Assembly (NCBI RefSeq): GCF_016865425.1
Contig: NZ_AP023355.1
Location: 1,362,198-1,426,197 of the forward strand
Source of the DNA: Actinocatenispora thailandica
GTDB lineage: Bacteria > Actinomycetota > Actinomycetes > Mycobacteriales > Micromonosporaceae
Reading direction: 5' to 3'
Length of the DNA stretch: 64,000 bases
Shown: positions 49,282 through 57,669 of the stretch, piece after piece
Layout: every line of letters starts with the position of its first letter
Position numbering within the stretch: the first letter of the stretch is position 1
Notes under the pieces: model-generated
What the model was told of the DNA's origin: nothing
The model's database searches: none
What the model saw: the letters and a program-made list of their open reading frames with translations, nothing else
Translations under genes and position numbers: made by a program

Positions 49282-51750
49282 ATGCCGAGCCTGACCCATG
49301 CCGAGGCGCGTGCGCGCGCCGAACTGCTGACCGTCCGTTCCTACCGGGTCGAGCTGGACCTGACCCGGGGCGCGGACCGGTTCGGGTCGACCTCGACGAT
49401 CCGGTTCGGCTGCACGCGACCCGGTACGGACACCTTCGCCGAGCTGCGCGGCACGCTGCGCCGCGCCACCCTGAACGGCCGCGAACTCGACCCGACCCTG
49501 GTCGGCAACCGGCTGCCGCTGCCGGACCTGGCGGCGGACAACGAGCTGGTGGTCGTCGCCGACGGCGACTACTCGCACACCGGCGAGGGGCTGCACCGGT
49601 TCGTCGATCCCGCCGACGGCAGCGCCTACGTGTACGCGATGAGTTTCCTGGACTGCGCGCAGAACATCTTCTGCTGCTTCGACCAGCCGGACCTGAAGGC
49701 ACCGGTGACGCTCGCGGTGACGGTACCGGAGGAGTGGACGGTGCTGGCGAACGAGCGCGGCGCGCGGATCGACGCGAGGCGCTGGGAGTTCACCGAGACC
49801 CGGCCGATCGCCACCTACATGACCACGGTGTGCGCCGGGCCGTACGTGTCGCGCTACCGGGAGCACGACGGGATCCGGCTCGGCTGGCACGCGCGCGCCT
49901 CGCTGGCCGAGCCGCTGGCCGCCGCGTCGGACGAGCTGCTGGAGCTGACCGCGCGCTGCTTCGACGCGTACCACGCGCTGTTCGGTGTGCGGTACGGCTT
50001 CGGCGACACGTACGACCAGGTGTTCGTGCCGGAGTTCAACGCCGGCGCGATGGAGAACCCGGGCTGCGTCACGCACCGCGACGAGCTGCTGTACCGCTCC
50101 GCGGTGACCGACGCCGAGCTGGAGACGCGGGCGGCCATCGTGGCGCACGAGATGGCGCACATGTGGTTCGGCGACCTGGTCACCATGCGCTGGTGGGACG
50201 ACCTGTGGCTGAACGAGTCGTTCGCCACCTACCTGTCCTACCGGGTGCTGCCGGCGGCGAGCCGCTACACCGACGCGTGGGCCGGCTTCGCCGGGCAGAA
50301 CAAGCTCGCCGGCTACGCCGCCGACCAGTCCAGCTGGACGCATCCGGTGGCGCCGGACGAGGTGGCCGACGCGGACAGCGCGCTGGTCAACTTCGACCAG
50401 ATCTCGTACCCGAAGGGCGCCTCGGTGCTGCGCCAGCTCGCCGCCTGGCTGGGCGACGAGGCGTTCCTGGCCGGCCTGCGGGACCACTTCGCCCGGCACT
50501 CGTACGGCAACGCCACGCTGGCCGACCTGGTCGACTCGCTGGCCGCGGCGAGCGGCCGGGACGTCGCCGGCTGGGCCCGGCAGTGGCTGCGCACCGCCGG
50601 TACCAACCGCCTCTCGCTGTCCACTGTGGATGGTCAGGTCGGGGTGCGGCAGCAGGGCGTGCACGGTGCGCCGCTGCGGTCGCACCGGATCGGCATCGGC
50701 GCCTACCGGCTGTCCGGCGGCGCGCTGGTGCGCGACCAGCGCGTCGAGGTCGAGATCGACGGCGGGTACACCGAGGTACCGGGACTGGCCGGCGACGCCG
50801 ACCTGGTGCTGCCCAACGACGGCGATCTGACCTTCGCCACGGTACGGCTGGCCGAACCGGCGATGCGCGACCTGCCACGGCTGCTGCCGGCGGCGGCGGA
50901 CCCGCTGACCCGCGCGCTGCTGTGGACGGTCGCCTGGGACGCCACCCGGGCCGCGGACCTGCCGCCGGGTGCCTTCGTCGACCTGGTCGCCGCCGCCGTA
51001 CCGGGCGAGGCGTCCGCGACGCTGTCCACCACGATGCTGGCCAACGCGCGGAACCTGGTCGCCGACCGCTACCTCGATCCGGCGCGGCGGCCGGCGGCGC
51101 TCGCCACCCTTGCCGGCACCTGCCGCACCATGCTCGCCGACGCCGCACCCGGCAGCGGCCGGCAGCTTGCCGCGCTGCGCACCCTCGTCTCCTGCCTCAC
51201 CGAGCCGATCGAGCTGGCCGCGCTGCTGGCCGGCGACCTGCCGGCCGGTGCCGTGCTGGACGCCGAGCTGCGCTGGCGGCTGGTGCGGCGGCTGGTCGTG
51301 CTCGGCGCCGCGGGCGCCGCCGAGATCGACGCCGAGCTGGCCCGGGACAACACCGGGCAGGGCGCGGTGCACGCGACCGGCTGCCGGGCGGCGCTGCCGG
51401 GCGCCGCGGCCAAGCAAGCGGCCTGGCGGTCGATGATGCACGACGAGACGCTCACCAACCGGCACCTGGAGGCGCTCGCCCGCGGGTTCTGGCAGCCCGA
51501 GCAGTCGGCGCTGACCGCGCCGTACGTCGAGCGCTACTTCGCCGACATCCTGCCCGCGACCGCCGACCGCAGCGGCGAGCTCGCCGGCCGGCTCGCCGGC
51601 TGGTCGTTCCCCGGGTACGCGGTCTCGGCCGGTACGGTCGCCGCCGCCGAGGCGCTGCTGGCCCGCGACGACCTGGCCGCGGGCGTCCGCCGTGCCCTCG
51701 CCACCGGCCGGGACGAGCTGCGCATCGCGCTGGCCGCCCGCTCGGCCTGA
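49282..51750 (+). CDS. pepN: Aminopeptidase N, M1 family (copy 2)
   Basis: An 822-residue paralogue of the preceding enzyme with the same architecture: GAMENPG, HEMAHMWFGDLV, NESFATYL and ISYPKGAS. Long stretches are identical in both copies, but loops and the C-terminal domain differ, so the duplication is not recent. Upstream in-frame ATGs at 49270 and 49273 exist; 49282 was preferred because MPSLTHAEA aligns with copy 1. Different peptide specificity is the usual reason to keep both. The stop codon lies in an 18-base repeat array. Confidence 0.92.
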   Translation: MPSLTHAEARARAELLTVRSYRVELDLTRGADRFGSTSTIRFGCTRPGTDTFAELRGTLRRATLNGRELDPTLVGNRLPLPDLAADNELVVVADGDYSHTGEGLHRFVDPADGSAYVYAMSFLDCAQNIFCCFDQPDLKAPVTLAVTVPEEWTVLANERGARIDARRWEFTETRPIATYMTTVCAGPYVSRYREHDGIRLGWHARASLAEPLAAASDELLELTARCFDAYHALFGVRYGFGDTYDQVFVPEFNAGAMENPGCVTHRDELLYRSAVTDAELETRAAIVAHEMAHMWFGDLVTMRWWDDLWLNESFATYLSYRVLPAASRYTDAWAGFAGQNKLAGYAADQSSWTHPVAPDEVADADSALVNFDQISYPKGASVLRQLAAWLGDEAFLAGLRDHFARHSYGNATLADLVDSLAAASGRDVAGWARQWLRTAGTNRLSLSTVDGQVGVRQQGVHGAPLRSHRIGIGAYRLSGGALVRDQRVEVEIDGGYTEVPGLAGDADLVLPNDGDLTFATVRLAEPAMRDLPRLLPAAADPLTRALLWTVAWDATRAADLPPGAFVDLVAAAVPGEASATLSTTMLANARNLVADRYLDPARRPAALATLAGTCRTMLADAAPGSGRQLAALRTLVSCLTEPIELAALLAGDLPAGAVLDAELRWRLVRRLVVLGAAGAAEIDAELARDNTGQGAVHATGCRAALPGAAAKQAAWRSMMHDETLTNRHLEALARGFWQPEQSALTAPYVERYFADILPATADRSGELAGRLAGWSFPGYAVSAGTVAAAEALLARDDLAAGVRRALATGRDELRIALAARSA

Positions 51751-51854
51751 GCAGTCCGCTCGGCCTGAGCCACCCGGGCGGTCTGAGCCACCCGGGCGGT
51801 CTGAGCAGTCCGCTCGGCCCGAGCCGCCCGGGCGGTCTGAGCCGTCCGGGCGGC
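51747..51854. repeat. 18-base minisatellite carrying repeated in-frame stop codons
   Basis: Six 18-base units of the type CTGAGCCACCCGGGCGGT begin at the pepN stop codon. Because 18 is divisible by 3, the TGA recurs in the pepN frame in five of the six units. Two unit subtypes alternate. Confidence 0.85.
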
Positions 51855-51900
51855 CGGCGCTGGTGGTATGAAGAGGTCCCGCCGCCAGGGAGGATCGCCG

Positions 51901-53208
51901 ATGATCTTCGATCGCGCCGAACGGATGTCGACCGACGAGCGCGCCGCGCTGCAGCAGCGCCGGCTGCGGTCGCTGGTGGACCGGCTGCTCGCGGCCGACG
52001 GGCTGCAGGCCACCCGGCTGCGCGCGGCCGGCGTCGCCGGCGGCGCCGACCTGACCCTGGACGACCTGCCCGGGCTGCCCACGGTGCGCAAGGTCGACCT
52101 GTGGGAGCACTACCCGTACGGGATGCTCGCGGTGCCGCGGACCGCTCTCGCCGGCCTGCACGGCTCCTCCGGCACCTCCGGGCGGCCCACCATCGTCGGC
52201 TACACCGAGGCCGACCTGCGGCTGTGGGGGCAGGTGATGGCCCGGTCGCTGGCCGGCGCCGGCATCACCCCCGACTCGCTGATCCACAACGCGTACGGGT
52301 ACGGCCTGTTCACCGGCGGCCTCGGCGTGCACCACGGCGCCCGCACGCTCGGCGCGGCCGTGCTGCCGATCTCCGCCGGGACGACCTCCCGGCAACTGCG
52401 GCTCATCACCGACCTCGCCCCGGACGCGCTGACCTGCACCCCGTCGTACGCGGTGTATCTGGGCGAGGCGTTCGCCGCGGCCGGCGTCGGGCCGGACGAG
52501 ATCAGCCTGACCGTAGGGGTGCACGGCGCCGAACCGTGGACCGACGCGATGCGCGACAAGATCGAGGCGCTGCTGGGCATCCGCGCGCTGGACATCTACG
52601 GCCTGTCCGAGATCATCGGCCCCGGCGTCGCCTGCCAGACGCTGGACTCCGGCAGCTGGCTGCACGTGCAGGAGGACCACTTCTACGTCGAGGCGCTGGA
52701 TCCGAACGGCGACACGCCGGTACCCGACGGCGAGCTCGGCGAGCTGACCTTCACCACGTTCACCAAGCAGGCGCTGCCGCTGCTGCGGTACCGCACCGGT
52801 GACCTGGCCCGGCTCGATCGCGCGCCGAGCCCGGACGGGCGTACCTCGGTGAAGATGAGCCGGATCGTCGGCCGCGCCGACGACATGCTGGTGGTGCGCG
52901 GCGTCAACGTGTACCCGAGCGAGATCGAGTCGGTGCTGCTCGCCGACCCGGCGGTGGCCGCGCAATACCTGCTGGTGCTCGACACCCGCACCGCGCAGAC
53001 CCGGCTGGTGGTCTGCGGGGAGCTCGCAGCCGACGCCGACCCGGCGCCGGTCGTCGCCCGGCTATCGGCGGCCCTGCACGAGCGGCTCGGGCTGCGCTGC
53101 GACGTGCGCGTCGGTGCTCCCGGCACGCTGCCCCGCACCGAGGTCGGCAAGGCGGTCCGGCTGCGCCGCTGGGAGTCCGGCGAGCCCCCGCTGCCCGACC
53201 TGGCCTGA
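51901..53208 (+). CDS. Phenylacetate--CoA ligase family protein (PaaK-like)
   Basis: A 435-residue adenylate-forming enzyme. [18 protein letters not shown] is the ATP-binding P-loop motif. [17 protein letters not shown] and [12 protein letters not shown] are the A5 and A7-type motifs, and [20 protein letters not shown] is the hinge, followed by [12 protein letters not shown] with the catalytic Lys. It activates an aryl or related acid as the CoA thioester. ATG 51901 follows GGGAGG. No phenylacetate oxygenase genes are nearby, so the true substrate is uncertain. Confidence 0.88.
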   Translation: MIFDRAERMSTDERAALQQRRLRSLVDRLLAADGLQATRLRAAGVAGGADLTLDDLPGLPTVRKVDLWEHYPYGMLAVPRTALAGLHGSSGTSGRPTIVGYTEADLRLWGQVMARSLAGAGITPDSLIHNAYGYGLFTGGLGVHHGARTLGAAVLPISAGTTSRQLRLITDLAPDALTCTPSYAVYLGEAFAAAGVGPDEISLTVGVHGAEPWTDAMRDKIEALLGIRALDIYGLSEIIGPGVACQTLDSGSWLHVQEDHFYVEALDPNGDTPVPDGELGELTFTTFTKQALPLLRYRTGDLARLDRAPSPDGRTSVKMSRIVGRADDMLVVRGVNVYPSEIESVLLADPAVAAQYLLVLDTRTAQTRLVVCGELAADADPAPVVARLSAALHERLGLRCDVRVGAPGTLPRTEVGKAVRLRRWESGEPPLPDLA

Positions 53209-53281
53209 CCGCGTCGCCGGCACCCGGCGGCGTCCCGGGACGCTGGCTCGGCGCCGGTCAGGGGCTGGATACGATGCGCGG

Positions 53282-53902
53282 ATGCAGCAGCAGAGGCGGC
53301 GCCGGGTGGGGATCATGGGCGGGACGTTCGACCCGATCCACCACGGGCACCTGGTCGCCGCGAGCGAGGTCCAGGACCGGTTCGGGCTCGACGAGGTCGT
53401 GTTCGTCCCGACCGGCCGGCCCTGGCAGAAGGAGCACGAGCGGGTCAGCCCGGCCGAGGACCGCTACCTGATGACGGTGGTCGCGACCGCGTCCAACCCG
53501 CGGTTCGCGGTCAGCCGGGTCGACATCGACCGGCCGGGGCCCACCTACACCGTCGACACCCTCAACGACCTGCGGGAAAGCTACGGCCCGGGGGTCGAGT
53601 TCTACTTCATCACCGGCGCCGACGCGCTCGCCGCGATCCTGTCCTGGAAAGACGCCGAGCGGATGTTCGAGCTGGCGCACTTCGTCGGCGTCACCCGCCC
53701 CGGGTACGAACTGTCCGCCGCGCACCTGCCGAAGGCCAGCGTGTCGCTGGTCGAGGTGCCGGCGATGGCGATCTCGTCCAGCGCCTGCCGCCGGCGCGTC
53801 CTCGACCGCAAACCCGTGTGGTACCTGGTACCCGACGGTGTGGTCCAGTACATCGCGAAGCGGAAATTGTACCGAAATGGGCCGGTCGATCCGCCCCGCT
53901 GA
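53282..53902 (+). CDS. nadD: Nicotinate-nucleotide adenylyltransferase
   Basis: A 206-residue NMN/NaMN adenylyltransferase in NAD biosynthesis. The nucleotidyltransferase motif is [20 protein letters not shown] at residues 10-29. The middle has [18 protein letters not shown], and the C-terminal motif is [12 protein letters not shown] (ISSTxxR type). ATG 53282 gives the usual length. It starts the conserved actinobacterial group nadD-rsfS-gpgP. Confidence 0.93.
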   Translation: MQQQRRRRVGIMGGTFDPIHHGHLVAASEVQDRFGLDEVVFVPTGRPWQKEHERVSPAEDRYLMTVVATASNPRFAVSRVDIDRPGPTYTVDTLNDLRESYGPGVEFYFITGADALAAILSWKDAERMFELAHFVGVTRPGYELSAAHLPKASVSLVEVPAMAISSSACRRRVLDRKPVWYLVPDGVVQYIAKRKLYRNGPVDPPR

Positions 53903-53946
53903 TGTGAGAGGCTGTAAGGCGTCACCCGCAGTACGGAAGGGGATCC

Positions 53947-54339
53947 GTGGCCGCCACCGAACACGCCCGTGAGCTGGCGCTCTCCGCCGCCACCGCCGCC
54001 GCCGACAAGAAGGCGGAGAACATCGTCCTGATCGACGTCAGCGAGCAGCTGGTGATCACCGACGTGTTCCTGCTCGCGTCCGCGCCGAGCGACCGGCAGG
54101 TCAAGGCGATCGTCGACGCGGTCGAGGAACGGCTGCTCGCCGCCGGCGAGAAGCCGATCCGGCGCGAGGGCCAGCGCGACGGCCGCTGGGTGCTGCTGGA
54201 CTACGCGGACGTCGTGGTGCACGTCCAGCGCAACGAGGAGCGCACCTACTACGAGCTCGACCGGCTCTGGCGCGACTGCCCGGTCATCCCGTTCACCGAC
54301 CCCGCCGTCGTCGCCGAGGCCGGGGATTCTGGTCGGTGA
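53947..54339 (+). CDS. rsfS: Ribosomal silencing factor RsfS
   Basis: A 130-residue RsfS/Iojap protein that binds L14 on the 50S subunit and blocks subunit joining in stress. DKKAENIVLIDVSEQLVITD, DRQVKAIVDAVEERL and GRWVLLDYADVVVHV are the family segments. GTG 53947 follows GGAAGGGG. The stop overlaps the next gene (GTGA). Standard position after nadD. Confidence 0.94.
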   Translation: MAATEHARELALSAATAAADKKAENIVLIDVSEQLVITDVFLLASAPSDRQVKAIVDAVEERLLAAGEKPIRREGQRDGRWVLLDYADVVVHVQRNEERTYYELDRLWRDCPVIPFTDPAVVAEAGDSGR

Positions 54340-54932
54340 CCCGGCTGCTGATCTGCCGGCACGGCCAGACCGGCTGGAACGCGGACGGTCGCATCCAGGG
54401 CCAGACCGACATCGCGCTGTCCGAGGTCGGGCACGCCCAGGCGGAGAAGGCCGGCGACCTGCTGGCCGCCCAGCACCCCGACGTGCTCGTCGCGAGCGAC
54501 CTGCAGCGCGCCACCCAGACCGCCGCGGCGATCGCCGCGGCCACCGGCCTGACCGTCACCACCGACCCGCGGCTGCGGGAGCGCGGCTACGGGCCCTGGG
54601 AGGGGCTGACCGACGACGAGCTGGCCCAGCGGTACCCGACCGAGTTCGCCTGCTGGCGGGCCGGCGAACCGGTCCGCGTCGACGGCGTCGAGGAACTCGC
54701 CGAGGTGTCCGGGCGGATGTCCGCGGCGCTGCTGGACGCGGCGGGGCGGGCCCCCGGCGGCACGGTCGTGGTGGTCACCCACGGCGGCGCCGCCCGGCGC
54801 GGGGTCGGTGCGCTGCTCGGCTGGCCGGACGGCGTCGCCTCCACCCTCGGCTCGCTGGCCAACTGCCACTGGAGCGAGCTGCGCCGGGGCCGGGCAGGCT
54901 GGCGGCTCATCGCGCACAACCTCGGCGCCTGA
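54336..54932 (+). CDS. Histidine phosphatase family protein, GpgP-like
   Basis: A 198-residue phosphatase. LLICRHGQTGWNADGRIQGQ carries the catalytic His; ASDLQRATQTAAAI, LRERGYGPWEGLTDDEL and VVVVTHGGAARRG complete the active site. In mycobacteria the gene at the same place after rsfS (gpgP) dephosphorylates glucosyl-3-phosphoglycerate, so that function is likely by synteny. The GTG start overlaps rsfS. It is distinct from the transporter-linked phosphatase at 23702. Confidence 0.85.
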   Translation: MTRLLICRHGQTGWNADGRIQGQTDIALSEVGHAQAEKAGDLLAAQHPDVLVASDLQRATQTAAAIAAATGLTVTTDPRLRERGYGPWEGLTDDELAQRYPTEFACWRAGEPVRVDGVEELAEVSGRMSAALLDAAGRAPGGTVVVVTHGGAARRGVGALLGWPDGVASTLGSLANCHWSELRRGRAGWRLIAHNLGA

Positions 54933-55047
54933 CCCGCGCCGTCCGTCCCTCGTCGGCATCGGGCGGCGCGGCTACCGGATCCATCCGGCCCGGTGAATCC
55001 GGGGGATTCGCGCGGAACCTCCCGGCACCTTCGCACGTCCAACCGAC

Positions 55048-55575
55048 ATGAGTGTTGACGCGAGGAACCGGAACCGGGACACGGCGACGACACACCTGCC
55101 GACCGGCCACCGACCTGTCCGTACCGCGGGGTTGGCGCTGCTGGTCGCGGCACTGGGCGGGATGCTGCTGACCGGCTGCAAGTCGGGCGGCTCGCAGGCC
55201 GCCGGATCACCCTCGCCGAGCAGCTCCGGTTCGGCGAGCGGGACCGCCGCGCCCAGCCCGTCCGGCAGCCGATCCGCGGTGCCGACCCCGTCGACCGGCG
55301 CACCGAGCCCCAGCGCGCCGGCACCGACGAAGAGCTCGACCGCCACCGTCACGGTCCGTACCTACACCGGGACCGTGACCCAGGGCGTCGAACCGGGCTG
55401 CACGATCCTGCGCGGCTCGGGCGGCACGTACGAGCTGGTCGGCGCGGACGCGGCGGCGAAGAAGGTGTTGCGGCCGCAGGCGTCCGTCGAGGTCCGCGGC
55501 TACATCGAGCACGGGCTGATGAGCCACTGCATGCAGGGCCAGATGCTCAAGGTGGTCTCCGCGAAGGCCCGCTGA
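55048..55575 (+). CDS. Hypothetical lipoprotein
   Basis: A 175-residue lipoprotein with signal helix TAGLALLVAALGGMLLTGC (lipid Cys44). A 50-residue Ser/Pro/Ala linker follows, then a small globular domain (TYTGTVTQGVEPGCTILRGS, then VEVRGYIEHGLMSHCMQGQM) with two Cys that may form a disulfide. The fold resembles small secreted OB-like proteins, but I cannot name a family. It lies alone between gpgP and comEA. Confidence 0.7.
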   Translation: MSVDARNRNRDTATTHLPTGHRPVRTAGLALLVAALGGMLLTGCKSGGSQAAGSPSPSSSGSASGTAAPSPSGSRSAVPTPSTGAPSPSAPAPTKSSTATVTVRTYTGTVTQGVEPGCTILRGSGGTYELVGADAAAKKVLRPQASVEVRGYIEHGLMSHCMQGQMLKVVSAKAR

Positions 55576-55972
55576 CCCCCGCCGGGCCGCCGTTGCCGCA
55601 GCACCGGAGCCCCGGCTGACGGTGGCCAGTGGTGGGCCGGCTGCTGGTGGCCGGGTGTGGCCGGGTGTGGCCGGGCCCATGGTGGCCAGTGGCGGCCGGC
55701 CTGGTGCCTGGATGGCGCTGCCCGGGCCTCGCGTGGCCCGTTCCGGGTGGCCGGATCGGTCGGACGGTGGCCGCGGTGTCCGGTCGTCGATGTTCGGCTT
55801 TGCGACGTCGGACTGCACCGGGCTGCCGCGACGGTCGGGCCGGGGCGGTCGGAATGCGGGGTGACTAACACTCGCGGGGCGAATTCGCCAGTCTGTCCAC
55901 AACGCCGGTGGTTGTCCACAGATTCCGTATCGGCGGCGGCAGCCGGCGCCACCGGCTGCCTAGGGTCGCCGC
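55576..55972. other. Gap upstream of comEA with GGTGGCCGGGT repeats
   Basis: No gene seen in 397 bases. Around 55621-55720 short units of GTGGCCGGGT and GTGGCCAGTGG recur irregularly after the lipoprotein stop. The last 100 bases before comEA are less repetitive and hold the likely promoter (TTGTCCACA words at 55895-55925). Confidence 0.5.
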
Positions 55973-57669
55973 GTGTTCGCCTCCCGCCGCGCCGAAATCC
56001 TCGCCGAGACCACCCGCATCCGGTTGCACCGGCTGCTGCCCGCCCAGCCCGCAGCGCGCCTCGGGCCGCCGCCCGGCGCCCCCATCGAACCCTTGCCGAG
56101 ACCGCTCGTACCGGCGCCTCGCGCCCCGCTGTCGTCCGGGTCCGGCTCCCGCGCTTCGCGATCGAGCCCGGCCCCCGTCGTTCCCCCGGACGCGGCCGCG
56201 TCCCCGCACACCGCGGTCGGCACCGCCGCCCAGGACGATCGGGCGGTCGCCGCTGGCCTGGCGCCGGCGTCCGGCTGGGGCGGTGCCGATCAGGTCGCCG
56301 GCCAGGGCATCGTCGCCGAGCAGGTGGCGTCCGCCGAGCAGGTCGCGTCCGCCGAGCCGGACGCAGCCGACCCAGAAGCGGTGGTCCCCGATCGGCGTTC
56401 CGTCGCCGAGGCGGCGGCGACCTCCGACCGGGCCATCGCCGGTTCGGGGCCGGAACGCCGGGTTCGGACGGCCGAGTCCGGGCGCTGGACCATCGTCGGT
56501 TCGGTCCCGTACCGGCGACACCTCCACTTCGACCGCGCCGCCACGACCGACGCGTCGGCTCGGCCGCTTCCTGCTGCATCCGCTCGCATCGGCTCCGTAC
56601 CGGGCTCCGGGGATGCGCTGGCTGGGCCCGGACTGCCCGGAGCCCCGGCCGGGTCTCGCCTGGCCGACGCCGAGCCGGCCGGAGGCGAGCCGTTGGGGAC
56701 CGAGCCGGTGGGGCCCGAGCCGGTAGGGACCGAGCCGGCCGGAACCACGCCGGCATGGGCCGAGCCGCCGGGGGCCGAGCCGCCGGGGCCGAGCCGCCGG
56801 GGGCCGAGCCGTTCGGCCCTCAGCTCGCCGAGACGGCCGAGTTCCAGCTGGCCGAGACGGCCGAGTTCGCCTCGATCGAGCGGCTCGGAAGCCGTGACCG
56901 GGCAGGTTCGAAAGCTGCCGATGCCGGTGCACCGCGCGCCGGCGCCGAGCGAGTGGAGGTGGTCGATCTCGACGGGGCGGGCCCCGGCGAGCGGGCCGGC
57001 GTGATGGTCGGATCCGCCCGGCCGGATGGCTGGTTCGACCGCTCGGCGCGGCTGCTCGGCGTCCGCCACGCGTTGCTGGATCCGGGGCGGCGCGGCCTGC
57101 GCGCGATCGTCGTGCTCGCGGTCGTGGCGGTCGTGGTGGCCGGTGTCGTGGCGTGGCGGCTGCGTCCGGTGGCAGATCCGGTCGAACCGCCGCGGGTGCC
57201 AGCGGCCGAGCCGACCGGCCACCCCACACCCTCGGCGACCGGCGAGCTGGTGATCTCGGTGGTGGGCAAGGTCCGGCATCCCGGCGTTGTCCGGGTGCCG
57301 GCCGGGTCACGGGTCGCCGACGCGGTGCGGGCGGCGGGCGGTGCGCTGCCGGGCACCGACCTCGGCCTGCTCAACCAGGCCCGGCGGCTCGTCGACGGTG
57401 AGCAGATCGCGGTCGGCGTCACCCCGCCGCCGGACGCCGGTGGCGTCGGCGGCCCGGGTGGCTCGGCCAACCCGGGGCGGAAGGTCGACCTCAACACCGC
57501 CACCGCCGATCAGCTCGACACGCTGCCCGGCGTCGGGCCGACACTGGCCGAACGGATCATCGCCTTTCGGACCGAACACGGCGGCTTCCGATCGGTCGAG
57601 CAGCTCAAGCAGGTCAGCGGCATCGGTGACGCCCGTTACGCGGATCTCAAGGACCTGGTGACGGTCTGA
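55973..57669 (+). CDS. comEA: ComEA family DNA-binding protein, frameshifted
   Basis: The protein is split between two frames. The N-terminal part (55973 to about 56787) begins MFASRRAEILAETTRIRLHR and runs into a long Pro/Ala/Glu-rich region. The C-terminal part has a membrane helix (AIVVLAVVAVVVAGVVAW), a SLBB domain (GELVISVVGKVRHPGVVRVP) and two helix-hairpin-helix motifs (DQLDTLPGVGPTLAERIIAF and EQLKQVSGIGDARYADLKDL). Joining needs one G at 56785-56788: this run has 4 G where the flanking repeats (56770-56774 and 56799-56803) have 5. ComEA binds DNA at the cell surface during uptake. It overlaps comEC (TGATG). Confidence 0.8.

Noticed and set aside
46625-49702. 1025-codon open frame on the minus strand
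   Set aside because: Antisense to the first pepN; no domain.
49204-52965. 1253-codon open frame on the minus strand
   Set aside because: It is antisense to the pepN and PaaK-like genes and shows only low-complexity translation.
55576-55972. Short coding frames in the gap upstream of comEA
   Set aside because: Translations are repeat-driven Gly/Arg/Trp strings without start signals.
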